In this document: piece by piece, positions 25,270 through 37,544 of the stretch | Layout of the letters: each line of letters opens with the position of its first letter | How positions within the stretch are numbered: position 1 is the first letter of the stretch | NCBI GenBank assembly: GCA_044375955.1 | Contig: JBILLS010000006.1 | Span: forward strand, 1-60,237 | Direction of reading: 5' to 3' | Source of the DNA: VGCC01 sp044375955 | GTDB taxonomy: Bacteria; Actinomycetota; Actinomycetes; S36-B12 | DNA length: 60,237 bases | The notes under the pieces: model-generated | The model's input: only the letters and a program-made list of their open reading frames with translations | Database searches by the model: none | Told to the model about the DNA's origin: nothing | Translations under genes and position numbers: made by a program

Positions 25270-25730
25270 GTCCGCCTGTGCACCACGACTACGGCTTCCC
25301 AGGGGATCACCGTCGTCCGAGCGAGCTCCAGATGATCCGAGGCGACCACCAGTGAACCTCGGAAGCGGCCGCCGCGAGTCCAGACCTCGACGTCGTCGCC
25401 GGTCCACCCATCGAGGAGTGATCGGGAGGTCACAGCCGTTGGCCGCTCCATGCGCAGTGCTCGCACGAGTCCGGTGATGGCGTCGACCGCCGCGATGCGA
25501 ACAGCCCAGGAATCGGCTCCATTCGCCAGGATCACAAGGTCGTCACTCCAGACCTGAATCGAGCCATGGATGACCTCACCGGCGATATGGAGTGATACGC
25601 GCGAACTCCGTTCACCCCGATCCACCACGCGCATCAATGCCAGTTCCGCGGCAGCGATGTCGAGGACATCCTCGCGGGATTCGCGCTCGATCGAGGATGT
25701 CACGAGGGCACCGCGCAGTGCGTCCCACAT
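25266..25730 (-). CDS. Hypothetical protein
   Basis: This protein of about 154 aa has no family I can name. It begins MWDALRGALVTSSIERESREDVLDIAAAELALM and contains two small beta-rich stretches (RVSLHIAGEVIHGSIQVWSDDLVIL and VEVWTRGGRFRGSLVVASDHLELA) that resemble each other, perhaps a repeated Sm-like or PRC-like barrel. The ATG at 25730 has GGAG 8 nt upstream; an earlier ATG at 25790 is possible. It is convergent with the HTH gene and divergent from the Rv3235-family gene. Confidence 0.65.
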   Translation of the reverse strand: MWDALRGALVTSSIERESREDVLDIAAAELALMRVVDRGERSSRVSLHIAGEVIHGSIQVWSDDLVILANGADSWAVRIAAVDAITGLVRALRMERPTAVTSRSLLDGWTGDDVEVWTRGGRFRGSLVVASDHLELARTTVIPWEAVVVVHRRT

Positions 25731-25866
25731 GCCATCGTCTCCGGCTCCGGTGTTCACGTTCTTGGTGTGGGCGGATCGCAGCCGGAGCAAACCAGGTTTC
25801 GGATGCCTGGTCGGGGGCCATCTCCCTAACCGAGGTCCGGGTTATCCACGGGTATCCCCTCCCCCC

Positions 25867-25895
25867 TTGACACGGCCCAGACCTCAACCGATGCT
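25867..25895 (+). promoter_or_regulatory. Possible promoter for the Rv3235-family gene
   Basis: A perfect -35 TTGACA (25867-25872) is followed after 17 nt by GATGCT (25890-25895). The leader would be about 60 nt and contains an AGGAGGGG ribosome-binding site before the ATG at 25964. Confidence 0.4.
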
Positions 25896-25963
25896 GATCC
25901 AGCAAACAGCATCAAACAACTACAAACGATGGTAAATGATCATCCAAGGGTCCAGGAGGGGCC

Positions 25964-26496
25964 ATGAGCGTCACGACTTCACAGCTATCCCGGTCCTCGG
26001 TGACCGCCGAGGAGACAGCACCCCGGCGCCACCTCTCCGTGATCGAAGGAGGCGGGGGGTCGGATCCCCGGCAACTGCCTCTCCCCCTGACCTGGCAGGT
26101 CGCGCCCGGGGTTCCCGCGCATCCATCGACACCCGTTGCCGCCGTATCGCTTGACGATGCCATGCCCGACCCGGCCGGCTGGGCACCGCAGATCGCACGT
26201 GCCATCGTGGAGGTGGCCCACGGCGAGCGTCCCCCCGCCCAACTCTCGAAGTGGGTCACGAAGTCGCAGTTATCCGCCCTCGCTGCCCGCGGGCGCAGCT
26301 TCGCCCGTCACCCTGCAGCCCGCAGTCAGGGCTCCACATCACGACTGCGCCGCATCCGCGGGGTTCGGTGCTGCCATGTCGGCCCAGGCATCGTCGAGGC
26401 GAGCGCGGTCATCGTGGGAGCCCAGCGGTCATCGGCCATCGCCTTCCGCCTGCAGGCCTACCGCGGCCGTTGGGTGGTCACCGCGGTCGAGATGCG

Positions 26497-26500
<4 letters not shown>
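25964..26500 (+). CDS. Rv3235 family protein
   Basis: This 178-aa protein has a disordered Pro-rich N-terminal half and a C-terminal region typical of the actinobacterial Rv3235 family (PAGWAPQIARAIVEVAHGERPPAQLSKWVT...RGRWVVTAVEMR). The family is found next to secA in many actinobacteria and has no proven function. The ATG is supported by AGGAGGGG. It overlaps secA tail-to-tail by 4 bp. Confidence 0.82.
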
Positions 26501-29262
<2,762 letters not shown>

Positions 29263-29300
29263 AGCACACAGACCCTTCTGACGGGGACGACGGGACACTC

Positions 29301-29306
29301 ATCGTA
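29301..29306 (-). promoter_or_regulatory. Candidate -10 TACGAT for secA
   Basis: On the minus strand TACGAT (29306-29301) would start transcription near 29293, giving a leader of about 30 nt that includes the AAGGG site before the GTG at 29262. Confidence 0.4.
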
Positions 29307-29389
29307 TGCGGTTGTCCCCAGGGGGTGGCGCCCGCAGGTCAGGGGCCCGAGCCCACGCGCCCATGACTGGACTGTGGCCCACTGTCGTC

Positions 29390-30070
29390 ATGACGTGGTG
29401 GGCATCCCTGGGGTCGGCGACCGCCGACCTCGCGCTGGGTCGCTGCTGTGCGGGCTGCGATCGACCGGGGATGTTCCTGTGCCCGGAGTGCCGTCACGAA
29501 CTGGTGCCACGGGTTCGCTTCCATACCCGGCTGCACCTCGACGAGATCGCGCCGGGAGTCGGTCTGTCGATCTTCGTCCCCTTGGACTACTCCGGGGTCC
29601 GTCGCCATGTGCTCTACAGATTCAAGGACCACGGGGACTTCTCCGTGGCACCCACTCTGATCCGCGCCCTCTCAGCCGTCCTGACCGAAACCCTGGGTGT
29701 GCTCGACGTTACCCCGGCTGCGGCGGTGCCGATTCCCATCCGACGCGCAGCAGCACGACGGCGCGGATTCTCCCCGGTGCTCCACCTCCTCGAGGGCGCC
29801 CTGCCGCGCACGAACCCATCCCTGCGCATCGAGTCCCTCCTCGCTGACGATCGCACCGGCCGTGGCGACAAGGGACTCGGAAGTGCAGACCGACGTGCAG
29901 CGGTCGCGGGGGCATTCCGCGTCCGCGGTCGAAACCCCGGCGTGCCCGTCCTACTCGTGGACGACGTCGTGACAACCGGATCGACGATGCGGGAGGCCGC
30001 GATCACGCTGATGCACTCCGGGGTGCAGGTCGTGGCGGGGGTCGCGGTGGCGGGTACTCAGTTCGGGTAG
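29390..30070 (+). CDS. comF: ComF family phosphoribosyltransferase-like protein
   Basis: This 226-aa protein has the ComF architecture: an N-terminal zinc-ribbon (CCAGC...CPEC) and a PRTase domain with the PRPP-binding loop VLLVDDVVTTGSTM and the AAARRRGFSP segment. ComF proteins act in DNA uptake or recombination in several bacteria. The exact start is uncertain: ATGs at 29306, 29363 and 29390 are in frame, and 29390 gives the family-like N-terminus. It overlaps lpqB tail-to-tail by 13 bp. Confidence 0.85.
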   Translation: MTWWASLGSATADLALGRCCAGCDRPGMFLCPECRHELVPRVRFHTRLHLDEIAPGVGLSIFVPLDYSGVRRHVLYRFKDHGDFSVAPTLIRALSAVLTETLGVLDVTPAAAVPIPIRRAAARRRGFSPVLHLLEGALPRTNPSLRIESLLADDRTGRGDKGLGSADRRAAVAGAFRVRGRNPGVPVLLVDDVVTTGSTMREAAITLMHSGVQVVAGVAVAGTQFG

Positions 30071-31788
30071 GCCGGGGACGCGGCGTTGGCGCGTCCCCGC
30101 CATCCGGTGCCGGAGTTCTCGTAGACGACTCCATCAGCTGCGGCGACCAACGTGGGAAAGCCTGGGGCGGCAGCCAGGGAGACCGGAGCCTCCGGTGAGC
30201 CCCGCGGCACGAGGGAACCGCGCCCGATCGACAGGTCGTACACCTGCAGTGCTCCTGCGCTTTCACTCCCGAGCACCGCCAGGGAATCCGCTGTGGACCA
30301 GGCCACGTCCACAGCCTCCGCCAGGCGGCTCTCCACGCGGATGGGTGCTTCGATCGAGACGGGTGCACCTGCAGCCGTACCGGTTCGGACGATCCGTGCG
30401 AGATAGAGGCTCGTTCGTTGCGGTTCGCGGACGATCAGTGCAACGCGCGTGCGATCACGTGATGGGACGGCCGCCTGCAGACGGGCATTGCGTGGCAGAC
30501 CCTCCACGACGACCCCTCGAGCCTCATTCCCGATGATGAGGAGCGAGTTCTCCGAGTCCACCAACCAGAGCACCGACGAACTGTCGAATGCCAGGCTCGT
30601 CGCACCTGGGTACTCACCACGCTGCACGAGCTGCGCCTCCGGCGCAAGGCGTGCGGTGTAGAGGATTCCGTCGACATCGAATCCAGCCACCTGGCTGCTG
30701 TCGGCGGATACCGCGATGTCTCCAATCACGGGCTCATCCCTGCCCGCGGCCCCTGGGACCGGGATCGTGCCCTGCGGAAGGAGTGCACGCACTCCGACGG
30801 AGGTTGCGATGTATCCGCGGGAGCCAGCGGGCAAGGCATTCGGGTCCACGTCGGTCCATGCGTCACGCGGTTGCGGATTGGCGATCCCCGGAACGATGAA
30901 GGGTTGACCCGCGGCAGTGATGGAGACGGACTGCACCTCCGGCACCTGACGCAGGGTCCACACGAGCTGCTGGGAGAGCGCGACCCGGGCGGGACCATCG
31001 GCAACCAGAACACTCGCCGTCAGATCGATGCGCGCGACACCGCTCTCTACCGGAACAGCCTCGATGTTGAGATCCACTCCGGCTGGGAATCCCGTCCTCA
31101 CAGCAGGCTGCAGCCACGGGTTCGGTCCGTCGATGAGTCGTCGAACGAGTGTCGTCGCGAGTCCTGGCCCGATGACGGGAACCATGCGCACGTCCGGGAC
31201 CAGCGTGGTGAAACCGGGATTGAAGAAGTAGAGCGAGTGGCTTCGGAAGGCGCGGTCCACGTCGACCTGCGAGAGCAGGAGACCCTCGGGTGCTGCGGCG
31301 ATCCGCCACTCACCCCCGACTCGGGATAGGCCGAAGCGCACCCGCATCTCACTGCCTGCGGCGGCGACCTCGTATCGGCCGTCAGAGGCGATCCGGCCGG
31401 CTTCGCTTCCGACCATCCGCACCGTGGACCCGGACTCCGAGAGCGACGGGATTCCCTCGTAGACCCGAACCCCGGACCCTGGATTCCACTCCTCATTGGC
31501 CTGTGGCGCCAGGTACTGGCGAGCCACGGCATGATCGCCGTCGAAAGAGGCCGAGGATTCCAGGAAGCCCTGCACGATCTGCACGGGAGTCATGCCGGGT
31601 GTCGGTGGACTCGCGATGACGCGGATGAACTGATTCGTGTCGGTGCTCGCGACCTGATTTCCCTGTTCGATCGGGCCACTCGTCGGCACCTGCGCGGAAA
31701 GGGCCTGGGTGATGCCGATGTCACTCACACTCGAGCACGCGGACAACCCGAGACTCACGCCCACGAGCAGGGTCACGGCCGTCTTCAT
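30058..31788 (-). CDS. lpqB: Lipoprotein LpqB (GerMN domain, beta-propeller)
   Basis: This 576-aa lipoprotein starts with a signal peptide and lipobox LSAC (Cys18). A GerMN domain follows in the middle (VDLNIEAVPVESGVARIDLTASVL), then a C-terminal propeller-like region. LpqB binds the sensor MtrB from outside and modulates MtrA signalling and cell division in characterised actinobacteria. Its ATG overlaps the mtrB stop in ATGA, so the operon reads mtrA-mtrB-lpqB. Confidence 0.92.
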   Translation of the reverse strand: MKTAVTLLVGVSLGLSACSSVSDIGITQALSAQVPTSGPIEQGNQVASTDTNQFIRVIASPPTPGMTPVQIVQGFLESSASFDGDHAVARQYLAPQANEEWNPGSGVRVYEGIPSLSESGSTVRMVGSEAGRIASDGRYEVAAAGSEMRVRFGLSRVGGEWRIAAAPEGLLLSQVDVDRAFRSHSLYFFNPGFTTLVPDVRMVPVIGPGLATTLVRRLIDGPNPWLQPAVRTGFPAGVDLNIEAVPVESGVARIDLTASVLVADGPARVALSQQLVWTLRQVPEVQSVSITAAGQPFIVPGIANPQPRDAWTDVDPNALPAGSRGYIATSVGVRALLPQGTIPVPGAAGRDEPVIGDIAVSADSSQVAGFDVDGILYTARLAPEAQLVQRGEYPGATSLAFDSSSVLWLVDSENSLLIIGNEARGVVVEGLPRNARLQAAVPSRDRTRVALIVREPQRTSLYLARIVRTGTAAGAPVSIEAPIRVESRLAEAVDVAWSTADSLAVLGSESAGALQVYDLSIGRGSLVPRGSPEAPVSLAAAPGFPTLVAAADGVVYENSGTGWRGRANAASPAYPN

Positions 31789-33401
31789 GAGTCTGACCCC
31801 TGTCGCGCGCTCACCGGAACCGAGTCCTCCTCGGGTTCACCCAGCTCCTCGCGCAGCGGGAGCACCGCGTGGTCGACCACTCCCCCGGCCACGCGCGGCA
31901 GCGTCAGACGGAAGCAGGCTCCCTGACCGAGAACACCCTCGGCCTCGAGCCACCCGCCGTGGAGCCGGGCATCTTCGAGGGCGATGGACAGTCCCAGGCC
32001 GGTTCCACCCGTGGTGCGGGCACGGGCGGGATCCGCACGCCAGAACCGGTTGAAGACGAGGGCCGACTCCTCGGGCCGTAGGCCGACACCGAAGTCGCGG
32101 ACCGTGATCGTCGCGACCTCGGAATCCGCCGCGAGCTCGATGACCACTCCGTTGTCATCCGCATGCTCGATCGCGTTGTCGAGGAGGTTGCGCAGGATCC
32201 GATCGATGCGCCGTGGGTCGCATTGCACCCCGCACGGGCGCGAATACGCGGCGAAGGAGATACGCACGCCGGACCGTTGCGCAAGTGGCTCGCACGTACT
32301 GATCGCGCGCTGCGTGAGTTGAGCAAGATCCACATGTTCGACGTCCAGAACCGCAGCTCCGGCATCGAAGCGGGAAATCTCGAGAAGGTCGGCGAGCAGG
32401 GCCTCGAAGCGGTCGAGCTGGTTTTGGAGTAGCTCGACACTGCGTGCCGTATCAGCATCGAAGGTACGTCGCTCCTGGTACATGACGTCCGCCGCCATCC
32501 GGATCGTGGTCAACGGCGTGCGCAACTCGTGTGATACGTCGGATACGAAGCGTTGCTGGAGGCGCGAGAGCTCCTCGAGTTGGCCGATCTGGGCGTCGAT
32601 GCTCTCGGCCATTTCGTTGAAGGAACGCGCGAGTTGTGCGAGGTCATCGTCCTTGCGCACGGGGAGGCGTTCCTCGAGGTGGCCAGAGGACAGGCGACGA
32701 GCCGTACGGGCGGCGGCGCGCACGGGGAGGACGACCTGGCGGGTGACGATCGAGACGATGAGTCCGATGCTCAAGACCAGGATGACGCCGAAGCCGATCA
32801 GTGAACCTCGGACGAGGTCGAGCGTCTGCTGCTCGCCGGTCAGCGGGAATAGGTAATACAACTCGTACGGCCCGACACTCGGGATCGTGAGTGGCGCGCC
32901 GACAGCGAGGCCAGGAATCACACGACCATCGAGGAAACGGATCTCGGTGTATGTCCAGGACTGCCGATTGCTCGACGTCACGGCGTCGCGCAGGGCTTGC
33001 GGGATGCTGGAGACGGCCACGAGGTTGGTTCCGCGTTCGGGGGCATCGACGAGCGGACCCGAGGACAACAGGAGGACGTCGAAAGTGGCCGGTGAACCCG
33101 CCCGGGTCGCCAGTGTCGTCACCACACTGTCGACGAGGCGCGCTGGCGGTGGAGCGACCGGACCGGTGTCGGCTGCGTCCAGGAGACGCTGCGCCTCGCC
33201 GAGTCCGGCCGAGGCCTCACCCACGGAGACACGTTCCTTCGCATCGAGGAGACCGGTGGTGATACGCGAGAGCAGGAGCAATCCGAGGACCGCAGTGGCG
33301 AGAACCGACAGGAGCAGCGCGGTCACGGTGACACGAACGAGGAGGGATCTCCGCCACATCCGCCGCACCGATCGGGGAAGCCAGAGGAGTGCGCGCAGCA
33401 T
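31785..33401 (-). CDS. mtrB: Sensor histidine kinase MtrB
   Basis: This 538-aa membrane kinase has a transmembrane segment near residue 25, an extracytoplasmic loop, a second segment near 200 followed by HAMP, the H-box FVSDVSHELRTPLTT at about 285-300, and an HATPase domain with LLDNAIEHA, DFGVGL and GGTGLGLS. It phosphorylates MtrA and controls cell division and wall hydrolases. The ATG at 33401 is 2 bp after the mtrA stop; a longer upstream frame would overlap mtrA and is rejected. Confidence 0.94.
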   Translation of the reverse strand: MLRALLWLPRSVRRMWRRSLLVRVTVTALLLSVLATAVLGLLLLSRITTGLLDAKERVSVGEASAGLGEAQRLLDAADTGPVAPPPARLVDSVVTTLATRAGSPATFDVLLLSSGPLVDAPERGTNLVAVSSIPQALRDAVTSSNRQSWTYTEIRFLDGRVIPGLAVGAPLTIPSVGPYELYYLFPLTGEQQTLDLVRGSLIGFGVILVLSIGLIVSIVTRQVVLPVRAAARTARRLSSGHLEERLPVRKDDDLAQLARSFNEMAESIDAQIGQLEELSRLQQRFVSDVSHELRTPLTTIRMAADVMYQERRTFDADTARSVELLQNQLDRFEALLADLLEISRFDAGAAVLDVEHVDLAQLTQRAISTCEPLAQRSGVRISFAAYSRPCGVQCDPRRIDRILRNLLDNAIEHADDNGVVIELAADSEVATITVRDFGVGLRPEESALVFNRFWRADPARARTTGGTGLGLSIALEDARLHGGWLEAEGVLGQGACFRLTLPRVAGGVVDHAVLPLREELGEPEEDSVPVSARQGSDS

Positions 33402-33403
33402 CG

Positions 33404-34102
33404 CTATCCGGGACCCGCCTTGTACCCGACCCCGCGCACGGTCAACACGATGTCGGGCCGTTCGGGATCCCGCTCGATCTTGGCGCGCAGACGCTGCACA
33501 TGCACGTTCACGAGCCGGGTATCCGCAGCGTGCCGGTAGCCCCACACTTCCTGTAGTAGCGCCTCACGAGAGAAGACCTGCCCTGGTTTCCGCGCCAGAC
33601 AGACCAGGAGGTCGAACTCCAGAGGGGTGAGGGCCACGAGTTCGGATCCGCGTCGAACGGTGTGACCAGCGACATCAATACTGAGATCACCGATCGTCAA
33701 TGCCTGCGGGGTGCCGTCGTCGCGCCTACGCACGCGAGCTCGGATGCGCGCCACGAGCTCCTTGGGCTTGAACGGCTTCACCACGTAGTCATCGGCACCG
33801 GATTCGAGTCCGACGACCACATCGACGGTGTCCGTCTTCGCCGTCAGCATCACGATCGGCGTTCCCGATTCCGCGCGGATCGCACGACAGACATCGATCC
33901 CGTCGCGACCAGGGAGCATCACGTCGAGAAGAACCACATCGGGCTGGGTCTGACGGAATACATCGAGGGCACTCAGCCCGTCACCACAGAAGACGGGCTC
34001 GAAACCCTCACCCCGGAGGACGATGCCCAGCATCTCGGCGAGGGCTGAATCGTCGTCGACGACAAGAACGACGCCCCGGGTCATTCCAGACGGGCTCGAC
34101 AT
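33404..34102 (-). CDS. mtrA: Response regulator MtrA
   Basis: This 232-aa OmpR-family regulator has receiver residues LVVDDDSALAEM, phospho-acceptor Asp in VVLLDVMLPG, the conserved MLTAKTDTVDVVVGLESGADDYVVKPFKPKEL, and a winged-helix domain with GYRHAADTRLVNVHVQRLRAK. It is very close to mycobacterial MtrA, as I recall it. A CACCAT box lies 6 nt before the ATG at 34102; ATG 34084 is the alternative start. It follows the CPBP gene by 4 bp. Confidence 0.95.
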   Translation of the reverse strand: MSSPSGMTRGVVLVVDDDSALAEMLGIVLRGEGFEPVFCGDGLSALDVFRQTQPDVVLLDVMLPGRDGIDVCRAIRAESGTPIVMLTAKTDTVDVVVGLESGADDYVVKPFKPKELVARIRARVRRRDDGTPQALTIGDLSIDVAGHTVRRGSELVALTPLEFDLLVCLARKPGQVFSREALLQEVWGYRHAADTRLVNVHVQRLRAKIERDPERPDIVLTVRGVGYKAGPG

Positions 34103-34106
34103 GGCC

Positions 34107-34868
34107 CTATGGTGTCACCTCGGGTAGGCCCAGGAGAAGGACTACCGCAGCCGGTCCGTTATTGACCATATGGGCGATGATCGGCGCCCCCAGCGCGCCG
34201 GTCTTCCACCGCAGCCATCCGTAGAGAACTCCGATCGGCAGCAGGATGAAGAACCGGACCGGCTCCAGATGGAAGGCCGCGAAGGCCACCGCCGAAATCA
34301 GAATGGTCCAGACCGCACCGAGACCACGCTTGCGGACCGAGTTGTAGACCATTCCCCGGAAGGCGACCTCCTCGACGATCGGCGCACCGACCATCACCGC
34401 GAGAGCGAATGCGAGCATCGCCAGGGTGCCCTCGTCCTGCAACTCCAGCGCGACCTCGCCGGCGGCGGAGTTGAACTCGCCGACGACACCCTGGGTGAGG
34501 AGCGCGACGGCACCCGCGAGCAGGAGTCCGATGACCCCGACGGCGACACCGAGACCCACATCCGACCACGTCAATCGCAGACCAAGATCGATACGGGGCC
34601 CGTTGCCACGCAGGCGAGTGGCGAGGAGTGGCCACCCGAGGAGGCCGATCCACGGTCCGACGATGCCCCCGATAACCGCAACCCCGAGGGGAAGGTCCAG
34701 TGCGAGCGCGATCACTCCGACGATGACAGCGAATACGACCGACAGTCCGATCGTGACAAGTGCATCGGGAATACCCCACCGTGGCGGGATGAGCGGGATG
34801 CCGGATGCCTCGGCGGCACGCACCGTATCTGGGCACCCGGGGTAATCCGCCGGTGCGCGCGTAGCCAT
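34107..34868 (-). CDS. CPBP-family intramembrane glutamic endopeptidase-like protein
   Basis: This 253-aa protein has about seven membrane segments and the CPBP (Abi/CAAX-like) motifs APIVEEVAFRG, FAAFHLEP and HMVNN, which carry the proposed catalytic Glu-Glu-Arg and His residues. Such proteases process prenylated peptides, act in bacteriocin immunity or have unknown roles. The ATG at 34868 is 6 nt after TAGGTT. It is co-directional with mtrA, ending 4 bp before it, so it may belong to the mtrAB transcription unit. Confidence 0.88.
   Translation of the reverse strand: MATRAPADYPGCPDTVRAAEASGIPLIPPRWGIPDALVTIGLSVVFAVIVGVIALALDLPLGVAVIGGIVGPWIGLLGWPLLATRLRGNGPRIDLGLRLTWSDVGLGVAVGVIGLLLAGAVALLTQGVVGEFNSAAGEVALELQDEGTLAMLAFALAVMVGAPIVEEVAFRGMVYNSVRKRGLGAVWTILISAVAFAAFHLEPVRFFILLPIGVLYGWLRWKTGALGAPIIAHMVNNGPAAVVLLLGLPEVTP
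34109..34114 (-). promoter_or_regulatory. Possible internal -10 CACCAT before mtrA
   Basis: CACCAT on the minus strand ends 6 nt before the mtrA ATG, within the 3' end of the upstream gene. It could give mtrA its own leaderless transcript. Confidence 0.3.
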
Positions 34869-34874
34869 ACCGAG

Positions 34875-34880
34875 AACCTA
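34875..34880 (-). promoter_or_regulatory. Leaderless-type -10 element TAGGTT
   Basis: TAGGTT (34880-34875 on the minus strand) lies 6 nt before the ATG of the CPBP gene at 34868. Confidence 0.55.
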
Positions 34881-35138
34881 TTCGTCGGGTGCGACGTCAG
34901 CCCGGGAGCGCCCGCGCAAGACGCGCACCAGCGCGACCACCGCGATGAGCCCCCAAATGGCGTTGAGGGCTACCGACGCCCAGGCGAAGAGCAGCACCGC
35001 ATACACGGTGAGCAACGCAGCGCCTACGAAGTTCATGCCTTGGAACCCGAGCGAGGCTGACTTCAGCCTGCCGTTGGACACGAGGAAGTACGCGACCAGG
35101 ACCAGGACCGTTCCGATACCGCCGATGACGTGAACCAT
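34878..35138 (-). CDS. Small membrane protein, CBU_0592-like
   Basis: This 86-aa protein has three hydrophobic segments (GTVLVLVAYFLVS, GAALLTVYAVLLFAW and AIWGLIAVVALVRVL) and resembles the CBU_0592 family of small membrane proteins. No function is known. The ATG is 6 nt after TAGCCT, with a 32-bp perfect palindrome immediately upstream. Its stop overlaps the promoter of the CPBP gene. Confidence 0.75.
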   Translation of the reverse strand: MVHVIGGIGTVLVLVAYFLVSNGRLKSASLGFQGMNFVGAALLTVYAVLLFAWASVALNAIWGLIAVVALVRVLRGRSRADVAPDE

Positions 35139-35144
35139 GGGCGG

Positions 35145-35150
35145 AGGCTA
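35145..35150 (-). promoter_or_regulatory. Leaderless-type -10 element TAGCCT
   Basis: TAGCCT (35150-35145 on the minus strand) lies 6 nt before the ATG at 35138. Its first base is the outer base of the palindrome at 35150-35181. Confidence 0.55.
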
Positions 35151-35181
35151 CGCGGGGCCGCACCGCGGTGCGGCCCCGCGT
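35150..35181. terminator. 32-bp perfect palindrome, probable bidirectional terminator
   Basis: The sequence is a perfect inverted repeat: two 16-base arms, ACGCGGGGCCGCACCG and its complement, with no spacer. It is GC-rich and would fold into a very stable hairpin with a 4-nt loop. It lies after the DUF5946 gene and directly before the next promoter on the same strand, which fits transcription termination. There is no T-run. Confidence 0.55.
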
Positions 35182-35186
35182 GGCTC

Positions 35187-35204
35187 AGTAGCGGTAGTTG
35201 TCCG
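35187..35204. repeat. Direct repeat, copy 1 (like the ahcY 3' end)
   Basis: AGTAGCGGTAGT followed by two mismatches and TCCG matches the sequence at 35943-35960 in 16 of 18 positions. On the minus strand it encodes DNYRY-stop, against DHYRY-stop in ahcY. Confidence 0.6.
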
Positions 35205-35241
35205 CGGCTGGGATTCGTGAGTCAATGCCGGTTCGCCTGCG

Positions 35242-35727
35242 TCAGCGGCGAAGCCCTGACTCCCTGAGCCAGGCGTCGACCGTCGAATGGTGTTCCCCCC
35301 ACGCCGACCAGGTGCTGCCCGCCCAGGCATATGCGGCCGACCGCGACTCATCGGCGGGACCACCCAAAGGGACATCGGCGTACGTCAACTCACCGCGCGA
35401 CGCGGGGGGCGGCAGGTAATGGAAAACCGGCCGGGCCACCAACTCCCGATGCAAACTGGTGCCCAGCGCGGGATCCGTGCCGTCTTCGATGAACAGCGCC
35501 AAGGTCATGAGGTGGATACCAACGGACTGAACTTGCTGCGGCAGAACTCCACCCGGGTGCTGAAGCGCGTATGCGTCCACCACCAACTGGTGGAAATCCA
35601 TACGAGACGGCTCCGCATACTGTGCCGCAAGCAACTCCCCGTACCCAGCCCAGCAAGCAGCCGATGCGGTCATGTAACGGTGCGGAGCCCCGAGAACCGA
35701 CGGCAGCACGACCCGCACCCTGGGCAT
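35242..35727 (-). CDS. DUF5946 family protein
   Basis: This protein of about 161 aa matches DUF5946 in the central block ASAACWAGYGELLAAQY...DFHQLVVDAYALQHPG and in QQVQSVGIHLMTLALFIE. In the family, as I recall it, a CxxC pair precedes LPS near the N-terminus; here that spot reads MPRVR-VVLPS, with both cysteines missing. Start codons are ambiguous (ATG 35727, GTG 35811, TTG 35835); 35727 is closest to the conserved region. It is flanked by near-identical copies of the ahcY 3' end, which suggests a later insertion. Function unknown. Confidence 0.65.
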   Translation of the reverse strand: MPRVRVVLPSVLGAPHRYMTASAACWAGYGELLAAQYAEPSRMDFHQLVVDAYALQHPGGVLPQQVQSVGIHLMTLALFIEDGTDPALGTSLHRELVARPVFHYLPPPASRGELTYADVPLGGPADESRSAAYAWAGSTWSAWGEHHSTVDAWLRESGLRR

Positions 35728-35898
35728 CGCTCGGTAGTTGACGCGGCTACCACCTATCCCCCTTCGGGCCGAGAACAATTCAACACCACGCTCGGGCACT
35801 GGAACGGTCACGTCAGAAGTCGGATTCGCTGTCAAGTTCCGGTCCGATTCACGGAACCACTAGACGTCACCAATCAGACTTGCTGGGCCCGTACATGA

Positions 35899-35932
35899 GG
35901 AAAGCCCGCCCCTTGTGAGAGGCGGGCTTTCC
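35899..35932 (-). terminator. Terminator hairpin downstream of ahcY
   Basis: A 12-bp perfect stem (GGAAAGCCCGCC / GGCGGGCTTTCC) with a 10-nt loop lies 9 bp after the ahcY stop. There is no T-tract, which is common for actinobacterial terminators. Confidence 0.75.
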
Positions 35933-35940
35933 AAAACGGG

Positions 35941-37398
<1,458 letters not shown>

Positions 37399-37544
37399 AA
37401 CAACTCCTCATCGGCGCCAGGGGCGCGGTTCATGGGAGCGAACGTCACGAGGCTTCGATGGTTCGCGGACCAGCGGGAACCAGGGCTCCGGACCGCTGTA
37501 ACCATCAGTCTGCCAGACGTTGGCGGGTTCGCCCACTCGGCGCG
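37399..37544 (-). promoter_or_regulatory. ahcY leader region, no element identified
   Basis: These 146 bases lie between the manA stop and the ahcY start on the same strand. A short inverted repeat (GGTTC...GAACC) and the ribosome-binding site can be seen. I could not match the conserved core of an SAH riboswitch. Confidence 0.3.

Noticed and set aside
25867..25895. Promoter as a WhiA or other developmental binding site because of the GACAC sequence
   Set aside because: A single GACAC in GC-rich DNA is expected by chance; only the -35/-10 pair is kept.
37399..37544. SAH riboswitch before ahcY
   Set aside because: I could not align the conserved core. The inverted repeat alone is not enough evidence.
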